Shown: piece by piece, positions 16,337-24,055 of the stretch | How positions within the stretch are numbered: the stretch's first letter is position 1 | Layout: every line of letters begins with the position of its first letter | From: Sphingobacteriales bacterium | Lineage (GTDB): Bacteria; Bacteroidota; Bacteroidia; UKL13-3 | Assembly (NCBI GenBank): GCA_021298155.1 | Contig: JAJTEN010000001.1 | Coordinates: forward strand, 43,097 to 107,096 | Length of the DNA stretch: 64,000 nt | Reading direction: 5' to 3' | Program-made: the position numbers and the translations under genes | The notes under the pieces: generated by a model | What the model saw: the letters and a program-made list of their open reading frames with translations, nothing else | Database searches by the model: none | Told to the model about the DNA's origin: nothing

Positions 16337-18898
16337 ATGAACCAAAGAAGTTTAATTTTATTGGTATTGTGCATGCTTTTTGCTTCACATCTCTCGTATT
16401 CACAAAATCAAATTGCTGAAAAAGATACTTTAGGGAAAAATGCCTTGGATTCTTATTTTTTGATGAATTATAACAACCCAAGACAATACATCATTGGTGG
16501 CGTAGATATCGTTGGAACCGAGTATTATGATAAAAGTGTGTTGGTTGTTTTAAGTGGATTGCAAGTTGGACAAAAAATTAGAATTCCGTCTGAAGATATT
16601 ACCAAAGCAATTAGCAATCTCTGGAAGCAAAAATTATTTGAGGATGTAAAATTATTGGTAAAAAGAATAAATGATGATGAGATATTCTTTGAAATACAAG
16701 TGAAAGAAAAACCCAGGTTGTCTAACTTTACAATAAAAGGATTAAAGAAAAGTAAGGCAGAAGAATTACGTGAGGCCCTTACCTTAAAGGCAGGGCAAAT
16801 TATTACCGAAAATGTATTGAATAGTACCAATCGTGAAATTAAACTTTTTTATGAAGAAAAGGGATTCTTGGATGCCTATGCCACTTTTGAGCAAATTCCA
16901 GACGACTTAAAGCGAAATACTGTTAAGCTCAGAATTAATGTAGAACGAGGCAAAAAAATACCGATTTCACAACTCACATTTTCAGGAAATACAACCATCG
17001 AATCCTCAAAAATTAGGAAGGTAATGAAAGATACTAAACCAAAGCGTTTCTTCTTTACCAAATCTCGTTTTATTGAGGATAAATACGTTGAAGATAAGCA
17101 AAAAATCATTGACAAATATTTGTCAATGGGCTATCGTGATATTCAAGTTATTTCAGATTCTATTTGGCGCGATAAAAAAGGTGTTCGCATCCATGTAAAG
17201 CTTTTTGAAGGGAAAAAATATTACTTCAGAAATATCAATTTTGTAGGTAACGCTAAATATAAATCGGAAGATTTACATAAAATTCTTCGCATTAGACCAG
17301 GTGATGTGTATGATCAGTCTGTTCTAGACCAACGCTTGAATATGAGTCAAGATGGCGGAGACATAAGTACTTTATACATGGATGATGGGTATTTGTTTTT
17401 TAGGGTTGAACCAATAGAAGTGCTGATAGAAAATGATTCAATAGATATTGAGGTAAGGATTGCAGAGGGGACGCAAGCCTATATTAACATGGTTACGGTA
17501 AAGGGAAATTCAAAAACCAGTGATCATGTAATTTTGCGCGAGTTGCGAACCAAACCTGGGATGTTGTTTAGTAGGAGTGATATCACTCGTTCTTTGCGCG
17601 AACTCTCACAAATAGGATATTTTAATCCTGAGGCATTAAATGTTAATCCAGTACCTAATCCGGTTACAGGTACCGTAGATATAGAATACAAAGTTGAAGA
17701 AAGACCCAATGATCAAATTGAATTAAGTGGCGGTTGGGGAGCAGGTTTTGTGGTTGGTACTTTGGGATTAACCCTGAATAATTTTTCGGCGAGAAAAGCC
17801 TTAGATGCAAAAAATTGGACGCCAATTCCAAGTGGTGATGGCCAAAGGATGTCTTTGCGCGCACAAACCAATGGTACTTTTTTTCAATCCTATTCTGCTA
17901 GTTTTACAGAGCCTTGGTTAGGTGGTAAAAGACCTAATGCGCTAACTGTTTCTGTGTATCATTCTATTCAATCAAATGGTAAGCAAGGAGAATTACGGTC
18001 GGGCTTGTATACTACAGGCGCTATGATAGGTTTGGGAAAAAGACTGCGTTGGCCAGATGACTTTTTTACCATACATTATCAATTGGGATATCAGTTGTAT
18101 AATAATGATCCTGACATTGCAGGAAATGTTTTTTGGTCTACTATTCCAACTGGTAAATCAAACAATTTGAGTTTTAAAATTACCCTAGGTAGAAATTCTT
18201 CCAATCAGCTCATTTATCCAAGTGCTGGATCAAACATTACCATGTCTATGCAGGTTACACCGCCATATTCTATGTTTAATGGCAAAGATTATACCCAAAC
18301 AGATGCCTCAGAAAAAACAAAGTGGTTGGAGTTCTATAAATGGAAGTTTGATGCCACTTGGTTTAATAAATTAGCAGGCGATAAGCGTCCATTGGTATTA
18401 ATGACACGTATCAATTTTGGTTATATTGGTGCGTTCAACCAAGCCAAAGGGATTACACCCTTTGAACGCTTTTGGGTTGGAGGTTCAGGGTTAACTGGAT
18501 TTAATTTAGATGGAAGAGAATTAGTAGCCTTACGTGGATACCAAGACAACTCTTTAACTCCTTTTGCTTTAAACCCCTTAAGTGGTAATGTTCAACAAAC
18601 GGGAGCTTCTATCTACAATAGGTATACCATGGAGCTGAGATATCCTATTTCATTGAATCCTCAGGCTACGGTTTTTCCACTGATATTTGCAGAGGCTGGA
18701 GGTACTTGGCTCGATCCAAAGAAGTTTAATCCTTTTGAAGTTAATCGTTCATATGGTGTGGGTGTGCGTATTTTTTTACCTATGTTTGGTATGATTGGTT
18801 TGGATTATGGTTGGGGAATCGACTTGCCACCTAATCATCCTAGTCCGGCAAATGTGAATGGCGGTAATTTTCACTTTTTATTGGGTCAACAATTTTAA
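16337..18898 (+). CDS. bamA: Outer membrane protein assembly factor BamA
   Basis: An 853-residue Omp85 protein, the central subunit of the machine that folds beta-barrels into the outer membrane. After a signal peptide (about residues 1-22) five POTRA domains fill residues about 50-460 (recognisable starts include FTIKGLKKSKAEELREAL, LTFSGNTTIESSKI, INFVGNAKYKSEDL and VTVKGNSKTSDHVI). The C-terminal 16-strand barrel (about 460-853) carries the family signature around FERFWVGGSGLTGF and ends in Phe (LLGQQF), the BAM recognition residue. Two OmpH/Skp chaperone genes follow, as usual in Bacteroidota. Confidence 0.96.
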   Translation: MNQRSLILLVLCMLFASHLSYSQNQIAEKDTLGKNALDSYFLMNYNNPRQYIIGGVDIVGTEYYDKSVLVVLSGLQVGQKIRIPSEDITKAISNLWKQKLFEDVKLLVKRINDDEIFFEIQVKEKPRLSNFTIKGLKKSKAEELREALTLKAGQIITENVLNSTNREIKLFYEEKGFLDAYATFEQIPDDLKRNTVKLRINVERGKKIPISQLTFSGNTTIESSKIRKVMKDTKPKRFFFTKSRFIEDKYVEDKQKIIDKYLSMGYRDIQVISDSIWRDKKGVRIHVKLFEGKKYYFRNINFVGNAKYKSEDLHKILRIRPGDVYDQSVLDQRLNMSQDGGDISTLYMDDGYLFFRVEPIEVLIENDSIDIEVRIAEGTQAYINMVTVKGNSKTSDHVILRELRTKPGMLFSRSDITRSLRELSQIGYFNPEALNVNPVPNPVTGTVDIEYKVEERPNDQIELSGGWGAGFVVGTLGLTLNNFSARKALDAKNWTPIPSGDGQRMSLRAQTNGTFFQSYSASFTEPWLGGKRPNALTVSVYHSIQSNGKQGELRSGLYTTGAMIGLGKRLRWPDDFFTIHYQLGYQLYNNDPDIAGNVFWSTIPTGKSNNLSFKITLGRNSSNQLIYPSAGSNITMSMQVTPPYSMFNGKDYTQTDASEKTKWLEFYKWKFDATWFNKLAGDKRPLVLMTRINFGYIGAFNQAKGITPFERFWVGGSGLTGFNLDGRELVALRGYQDNSLTPFALNPLSGNVQQTGASIYNRYTMELRYPISLNPQATVFPLIFAEAGGTWLDPKKFNPFEVNRSYGVGVRIFLPMFGMIGLDYGWGIDLPPNHPSPANVNGGNFHFLLGQQF

Positions 18899-18907
18899 CT
18901 CCGTAGT

Positions 18908-19504
18908 ATGAAAAAATATTTAGTTTATTTGGTGTTCTTGTTAGTAACCATGAATACGCAATTGCAGGCTCAGCGCTTTGCCTACGTAGATACTGATTAT
19001 ATATTGGATATGCTGCCAGAATATAAATCGGCGCAAAAGCAATTGGATTTGATTGCTGAAACTTGGCAAAAAGAAGCGGAGGAAAAGAAAGCAGAAATAG
19101 AAAAAATGTTGCAGGATTTTCAAGCTGAACAAATATTATTGACAGCAGAATTGAAAAAAAAGAAGGAAACAGATATTAAATTAAAAGAAGCTGAACTTAA
19201 GGAGTTTATGAATAAAAAGTTTGGCTATGAAGGTGAATTATTTAAAAAAAGGCAAGAATTAGTAAAGCCAATTCAAGATAAAGTTTTTGATGCTTGTCAA
19301 AACATTGCAAAAAAAAGTGCCTTAGACTTTATATTTGCCAAAGGAGGAGAAATGATAATGATGTACAGCAACGCTCGCTACGATAAGAGTGATGAAGTAC
19401 TGATTGAGTTAGGTGTAAATGTTACCAAAAACAAAGGCAATTCACCTGAACCAAATGCAGCTCCAAATAATATGCCTAACACAAGACCTGGCGGTGGTAG
19501 GTAA
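18908..19504 (+). CDS. OmpH/Skp family periplasmic chaperone (first copy)
   Basis: A 198-residue secreted protein. The signal peptide ends near residue 21 (NTQLQAQ) and is followed by the OmpH start FAYVDTDYILDMLPEYKSAQ, a long charged coiled coil (about residues 45-120, rich in Lys and Glu) and the C-terminal strand LDFIFAKGGEMIMMYSN. Skp-type chaperones hold unfolded outer-membrane proteins in the periplasm and deliver them to BamA, encoded 9 nt upstream. The tail after residue 165 is Asn/Pro/Gly rich and probably disordered. Confidence 0.92.
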   Translation: MKKYLVYLVFLLVTMNTQLQAQRFAYVDTDYILDMLPEYKSAQKQLDLIAETWQKEAEEKKAEIEKMLQDFQAEQILLTAELKKKKETDIKLKEAELKEFMNKKFGYEGELFKKRQELVKPIQDKVFDACQNIAKKSALDFIFAKGGEMIMMYSNARYDKSDEVLIELGVNVTKNKGNSPEPNAAPNNMPNTRPGGGR

Positions 19505-19550
19505 TTGGCACGATTTTAGAATACGAAATACTAATAAATAAAAAAGAAAA

Positions 19551-20063
19551 ATGAAGAACATGTTAAAATCTATGGTTGCCTTATTTGCTATTTTAATTAT
19601 GGCAAATAGCAACGTGAATGCTCAAAAATTTGGTTATGTTGATTTGCAGGAATTAATGCAACTTATGCCAGAATACAAAAAAGCCAATACAGATATGGAA
19701 GCTTTTGGTAAGTCATTGGAAGATGAATTAAAAAAATTGAGTGATGAGTTTCAAAAGAAAGTAGCAGATTATCAAAAAGTTGAAAAGACATTGAATGAGG
19801 CTATCAGAGATCTAAAACAAAAAGAATTACAGGATATGCAAAGCCGTATTCAAGAATTTCAACAAGCAGCTCAAGAAAATATTCGTAAGAAGGAAGCTGA
19901 TTTGTTAAAGCCAATCATCGAAAAAGCTAAAACAGCAATTAGCCAGGTTGCCAAAGAAGGATCATACAGCTATATTTTCGATAGCAGCGTGGCTGGTTTC
20001 TTATATAAGCCTGAAGGTGACAATGTTTTACCAGCAGTTAAAAAGAAATTGGGAATCATATAA
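19551..20063 (+). CDS. OmpH/Skp family periplasmic chaperone (second copy)
   Basis: A 170-residue secreted protein and paralogue of the gene before it. The signal peptide ends at VNAQ (about residue 24). The mature start FGYVDLQELMQLMPEYKKAN, a central coiled coil (about 45-120) and the C-terminal YSYIFDSSVAGFLY segment are those of OmpH/Skp. It lacks the disordered tail of the first copy. The pair may form mixed trimers or serve different clients. It is the last gene of the run; a strong terminator follows 17 nt after the stop. Confidence 0.92.
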   Translation: MKNMLKSMVALFAILIMANSNVNAQKFGYVDLQELMQLMPEYKKANTDMEAFGKSLEDELKKLSDEFQKKVADYQKVEKTLNEAIRDLKQKELQDMQSRIQEFQQAAQENIRKKEADLLKPIIEKAKTAISQVAKEGSYSYIFDSSVAGFLYKPEGDNVLPAVKKKLGII

Positions 20064-20080
20064 TTAAATTATTTATACAG

Positions 20081-20119
20081 AAAAGCCGATGCCTGTTTGG
20101 GTATCGGCTTTTCTTTTTT
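20081..20119 (+). terminator. Intrinsic terminator behind the bamA-ompH run
   Basis: A perfect 10-bp stem, AAAAGCCGAT (20081-20090) with ATCGGCTTTT (20103-20112), a 12-nt loop and a following T run (TTTTCTTTTTT). It ends the envelope run before murI. Confidence 0.9.
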
Positions 20120-20132
20120 ATCTTGCCCTATC

Positions 20133-20972
20133 ATGAATCATACTTTTAAACCTATTCAGCCTATTGGTATTTTCGACTCAGGTATTGGGGGATTAACGGT
20201 AGCGCGCGCTATCACTAAGTTGCTACCAAACGAGCAAATTATTTATTTTGGAGACACTGCGCATATGCCATACGGAGAAAAAAGTGCGGAAGCCATAAAG
20301 CATTACTCCATTAAAATTGCCGAGTTTTTGAAATTTAAGAATTGCAAAATGATTGTGATTGCCTGTAATACTGCTTCTGCTGCTGCCTATAAGTCGGTTG
20401 TTAAAAGTACAGGTATGAAAGATTTAATAGTAAATGTGATAGATCCTGCAGTTGCGTATGTGGTAAAACATCATTACCGCCAGCGGGTTGGGGTTATTGC
20501 CACAAAAAGAACAATTAGCTCAAATGTTTATGCGAAAAGAATAGAAGCATTAGATCCTGTTTCTGATGTGGTTCAATTGGCAACGCCATTATTGGCACCT
20601 ATGATAGAAGAAGGATTTTATAACAATAAAATTTCACAAACTGTTATTAATAGTTATTTGTCAAAATCAAAATTAAGTAAAATTGATGCATTAATTTTGG
20701 GTTGTACGCATTATCCACTGATTAAGGACGAGATTCAAAGTTTTTATGGTAAATCAGTTGATATTGTTGATAGCAGTGAGATTGTTGCTCAGTATGTAAA
20801 AGAAGTTTTAGCTAAAAATTCATTGTTGAATGAAAACAAAGGCACCCTTTTCTCAATAGCAAAAAAGTCTCAATTTTTTGTAAGTGATTATACCCAGAGT
20901 TTTGAAGAAACGAGCAAGATTTTTTTTAATGAAAAAGTAAAACTCAAGCAATTTAATATTTGGGAAGAATAG
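20133..20972 (+). CDS. murI: Glutamate racemase
   Basis: A 279-residue cytosolic enzyme that makes D-glutamate for peptidoglycan. The two catalytic cysteines are visible in VIACNTASAAA (near residue 78) and LGCTHYPLI (near 190); the start GIFDSGIGGLTVARA and the YFGDTAHMPYG loop are standard. The ATG at 20133 lies past the preceding terminator; a longer frame starting at 20097 would run through the terminator hairpin and is unlikely. Expression must therefore start within the short gap or by readthrough. Convergent with the lycopene cyclase fusion gene, 12 nt away. Confidence 0.95.
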   Translation: MNHTFKPIQPIGIFDSGIGGLTVARAITKLLPNEQIIYFGDTAHMPYGEKSAEAIKHYSIKIAEFLKFKNCKMIVIACNTASAAAYKSVVKSTGMKDLIVNVIDPAVAYVVKHHYRQRVGVIATKRTISSNVYAKRIEALDPVSDVVQLATPLLAPMIEEGFYNNKISQTVINSYLSKSKLSKIDALILGCTHYPLIKDEIQSFYGKSVDIVDSSEIVAQYVKEVLAKNSLLNENKGTLFSIAKKSQFFVSDYTQSFEETSKIFFNEKVKLKQFNIWEE

Positions 20973-20984
20973 TTGTTAAATTAC

Positions 20985-22994
20985 TTATTGTCGTATGTTT
21001 TGGCCAAATCTATTGGTGTAAAATTGATCCATACTTACGATATGTGGAATGCTTAGGCAAGACAATATAATAAAAAACACGCCTAAATAAATTTCATTAT
21101 AATATAAGGTGAATATACTCAAAATGATTGCACCGCCCAGGCTAAATGGAATCGACTGAAGCCATAAATACTTTTGGTTAGCTAATTTTATTTTTAGATG
21201 ATTCCATCCATGTAAGCTGTGTTGGAAAATAAAATATATCCCAAAAGCCATTAATAAAGGTAGATATACAGCACACATCAGATACGCAAGCGTTATGGCC
21301 ATTTCTTTAGATTTGTAATATAATAATTGAATGGCTGTAATAGATAGAATTACTATTTTAACAGGTAGAATATTAGTTTCTGAAATACCTGTAAGGAATA
21401 GGTTTGTTTTTAATCCTTGAATGTGGCTTAAAATGTATTTGGTTTCATTGAAATGAAATGAAAGCATAAGTAATATAACAGATAGGCCCCAAGAAAAAGT
21501 AGATATATTGCCCTTTAATTGCCATTCTTTAAAATCTGCTTGTCCAAAATGCCAGGCAGAGTAGGTTATAAATACAAGCAACGCAATGTCTGGAACAAGT
21601 AACCACAGTATTCCAATGATTATCGCTTTGAATAAATATTGCGCAATAAATTTAGGTAAATGGGTTTTGCTTATGCTTTTTTTGCAGGTAAGGTGGTCGA
21701 GTGAACCATGTGTTAATCCAATAATTAGAAAGCCAATAGATAGCATAATCCAGCTTATCATTTCTTGTTTATTGGCGTTCAGAAATAGGGTAAATAAAGT
21801 TACGAAACAGGCCAATATAGCAGGCGATATTTTTGAAAGGTAAAATAAAATATCATTGCAGGCGCCTTTTAAAAATACAGCTATAGGTAATTTGTAAAAA
21901 ATAGAAACTTCACTTTTCAAGTTGCTTCTTTCGTTTAAAAATGAAAGAACTTTTTGGGTAGGTACCTTATTGAAAAGTTGGGTGAAAATGAACTTGCCCT
22001 TTTCTGGTTTTGTTTCAATTATCTTAAGTAGGAGCCTATCATAAAATGCAAATCTTTTTGGCCTAGGTTTCCTGAATATTTCATGTTCATGTAGCAGGGC
22101 ATCTGTAATTTCTTTGGCATGTATCGCCATAGCGTGAAATGCATAGCCTGTGGTTGGCTTAATCATATTGGCTTTGGCGCCGGTAAAAATCCAGTTTTTA
22201 TGATCAAAATGATGTATAATCGGAACGGATGACATCGGGATAATGCCATTTTCTGTCTCCAGAATACGGTATTGTATGTCTTTTTTCTGAAAGTAATTAA
22301 TCAATATTTCTTCTGCTTCTATTTGAGAGATAGTTGCTTCTCCAAATCGCGTTACCTCAAATAATGCATGTGTTTTAGAGTAGGGTAGAATATATAAAAA
22401 TTGGCAATTATTGTTTTGAGGTATGTCGAAATCCATCATGGTAACAGCAGAACTGTCTATTTCTCCATTTGTAATTTCAATATCTAGTCCGTAAAATGAT
22501 TGGAATAAATGGCTTTGGTTATTATTAGGCTTGGCATAATGCGTTTTACTGCTATCAAATACTTTGTTTGCGATCAGTTTCTCGTTATTTACGAGCAACT
22601 CAAAGGAATTGGATTGGACAGTATATTCGCCAGTAAATGGTGTTTCAAAAATGGTAGCATCAATTTGAAGTAAAATTTCTTTTACTTTTTGATAAACATC
22701 AATTCCCTTGATGTGGCAGTATTTATTGGGACTTATAGATTCTACCTTGTTTCCAACTCGAATATTGTCCCATCTATATTTTATTAGTTCAGCTAGTTGT
22801 AAGTTGTTAACTTCTTCGTTATCTGCCCAAAAACAAAAAGTTCTATCATTAGTATCCTTTTTTTGCGGTTCAATAATGCCAATTTTCTTACTATGGAGTA
22901 GGCCTTTCTTGAACATGTTTATGATGATTAAGCTATTAGCAGCTCCAAGGCCTATGAAGAGGTAATCAAAGCTGTAAATTGAATGTTTCATCAT
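20985..22994 (-). CDS. Lycopene beta-cyclase / Brp-Blh beta-carotene 15,15'-dioxygenase fusion protein
   Basis: A 669-residue protein joining two consecutive steps of retinal synthesis. Residues 1 to about 388 are a CrtY-type FAD-dependent lycopene cyclase: dinucleotide-binding start YLFIGLGAANSLIII (11-25), DRTFCFW (50-56), the cyclase signature ILPYSKTHALFEVTRFG (202-218) and GAKANMIKPTTGYAF (272-286). Residues about 389-669 are a Brp/Blh membrane oxygenase with several helices and the expected histidines: HGSLDH (H429, H434), AWHFGQAD (H482), QHSLHGWNH (H592, H595, H599) and IPHI (H651). The two parts are in one frame with no stop. The enzyme would turn lycopene into beta-carotene and cleave it to retinal for the rhodopsin encoded 60 nt upstream. 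CrtE/B/I are not in the window. An ATG pair at 22994/22991 gives the start; a terminator-like hairpin ends 11 nt before it. Confidence 0.93.
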   Translation of the reverse strand: MMKHSIYSFDYLFIGLGAANSLIIINMFKKGLLHSKKIGIIEPQKKDTNDRTFCFWADNEEVNNLQLAELIKYRWDNIRVGNKVESISPNKYCHIKGIDVYQKVKEILLQIDATIFETPFTGEYTVQSNSFELLVNNEKLIANKVFDSSKTHYAKPNNNQSHLFQSFYGLDIEITNGEIDSSAVTMMDFDIPQNNNCQFLYILPYSKTHALFEVTRFGEATISQIEAEEILINYFQKKDIQYRILETENGIIPMSSVPIIHHFDHKNWIFTGAKANMIKPTTGYAFHAMAIHAKEITDALLHEHEIFRKPRPKRFAFYDRLLLKIIETKPEKGKFIFTQLFNKVPTQKVLSFLNERSNLKSEVSIFYKLPIAVFLKGACNDILFYLSKISPAILACFVTLFTLFLNANKQEMISWIMLSIGFLIIGLTHGSLDHLTCKKSISKTHLPKFIAQYLFKAIIIGILWLLVPDIALLVFITYSAWHFGQADFKEWQLKGNISTFSWGLSVILLMLSFHFNETKYILSHIQGLKTNLFLTGISETNILPVKIVILSITAIQLLYYKSKEMAITLAYLMCAVYLPLLMAFGIYFIFQHSLHGWNHLKIKLANQKYLWLQSIPFSLGGAIILSIFTLYYNEIYLGVFFIILSCLSIPHIVSMDQFYTNRFGQNIRQ

Positions 22995-23002
22995 TTTTAA
23001 AT

Positions 23003-23039
23003 AAAAAAGGGGTATATATTCTACAATATATACCCCTTT
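23003..23039 (-). terminator. Perfect hairpin terminator between rhodopsin and the cyclase-dioxygenase gene
   Basis: Read on the minus strand, a 14-bp perfect stem (AAAGGGGTATATAT with ATATATACCCCTTT, 23026-23039 and 23006-23019), a 6-nt loop and a T run. It begins 15 nt after the rhodopsin stop and ends 11 nt before the start of the next gene, leaving no room for a separate promoter. It probably ends or protects the rhodopsin mRNA, with readthrough into the fusion gene. Confidence 0.85.
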
Positions 23040-23054
23040 CTCATATGAGTAAAA

Positions 23055-23774
23055 TTAGTCTTCTGAATTTCTGCTTAAAGCGTAAATTACTAAACCAAAT
23101 CCAATTTTGTTAATTGCATCTGCAATGTTATAAACGATATCCATAGCTCTTGTAGCGGCAGCTGGGTCGCTAACTAACTGAATACCAAACAAACCACCTG
23201 GAGTTCCAAGGATATATCCTAAAGGATAAATAGCCCAACCAACTAATACAAACCAACCTAATACTCTTGTTGCTTTTGCAACCTGAACACCAGCATTTTG
23301 TGATAATTGAGCAACTTCGCCAAACCATACTAAATAAACAATGTAGAAGTAAGCAGCACCTGAAACTACGCCCCAGAATACGCTATTGTCTCTGTCAATT
23401 GTTTCTCCGAAGTAACCAGTAACTAACATTACTAACGATGCAGCGATTAATTTCCACAACAATCCAATTTTAGCACCAGCTTTTTTGGTGATTAAATAAA
23501 ATTCAACACACATCAATGGAACGGTTAAGATCCAATCTACGTATCTGAAAAACGTTGGTGAATCACCTGTTGCGAGGTTGTAACCTCTCATGTAATAATA
23601 ATGTACAGCAGCAATAAAGGTGATTAAACCTGATACTAATACTGAAGTACGCCATTTTTGAGAAGTGTTACCTAACTCAAAGAAGAAGAATACTGATGCG
23701 GCCATCATGGCCATTGTTCCGATAAAAAATGTGAACGCCACATAATTATCGCTAGCGATTTTTAAATGTTCCAT
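23055..23774 (-). CDS. Proteorhodopsin, proton-pump type, green-tuned, with fenestration glycine
   Basis: A 239-residue seven-helix microbial rhodopsin of the inner membrane that pumps protons outward in light. In helix C the motif RYVDWILTVPLMCVEF gives Arg77, primary acceptor Asp80, Thr84 and donor Glu91, the DTE pattern of outward proton pumps. Met88 is at the spectral-tuning site (proteorhodopsin 105), where Leu or Met gives green absorption. His58 matches the acceptor-partner histidine and Lys223 (IADAINKIGFG) binds retinal. Gly135, one residue after Trp134 in helix E, aligns with bacteriorhodopsin Trp138 and xanthorhodopsin Gly156, the position that opens the carotenoid-antenna window. 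There is no clear cleavable signal peptide. The retinal-forming fusion gene follows on the same strand. Confidence 0.96.
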   Translation of the reverse strand: MEHLKIASDNYVAFTFFIGTMAMMAASVFFFFELGNTSQKWRTSVLVSGLITFIAAVHYYYMRGYNLATGDSPTFFRYVDWILTVPLMCVEFYLITKKAGAKIGLLWKLIAASLVMLVTGYFGETIDRDNSVFWGVVSGAAYFYIVYLVWFGEVAQLSQNAGVQVAKATRVLGWFVLVGWAIYPLGYILGTPGGLFGIQLVSDPAAATRAMDIVYNIADAINKIGFGLVIYALSRNSED

Positions 23775-24055
23775 TTGTGTTTTGTTTAATTTTTGTCAAT
23801 AAAGGTTTAACAACGATAAGTTTTAATTGTTTATTTTTTTTCACATTAATTTTGTATTATGAGAAAAAAATAGTAAATGGAATCCCGAAGATCTTTGATT
23901 GGTATAGGTTTAAAGCTATTTTAATAGTTGATTGTAAATTATTAATTTTCAAGTTTTTGTATATTAATATCTTTTTTTTATTGCAGAATTAAATCATTTT
24001 TATTAAATTAAGGACGAGTTTTGCTTATTTTTTTAAGTTCCTTATATTCAGATTT
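23775..24055 (-). other. AT-rich intergenic region carrying the rhodopsin promoter
   Basis: A 281-nt AT-rich gap between fhs and the rhodopsin gene, both on the minus strand. It must hold the rhodopsin promoter; I see only an imperfect -7 box on the minus strand (TATCGTTG, about 23812-23819), without a convincing -33 box. An ORF on the plus strand here looks like chance AT-rich sequence. Confidence 0.5.

Noticed and set aside
20097..20132. Upstream extension of murI
   Set aside because: It would be translated from within the terminator hairpin, and the ATG at 20133 gives the normal start of the family.
23777..23992. A 71-codon plus-strand ORF in the gap before fhs
   Set aside because: It is rich in Phe, Ile and Leu as expected of AT-rich noncoding DNA, has no recognisable motif and lies over the rhodopsin promoter region.
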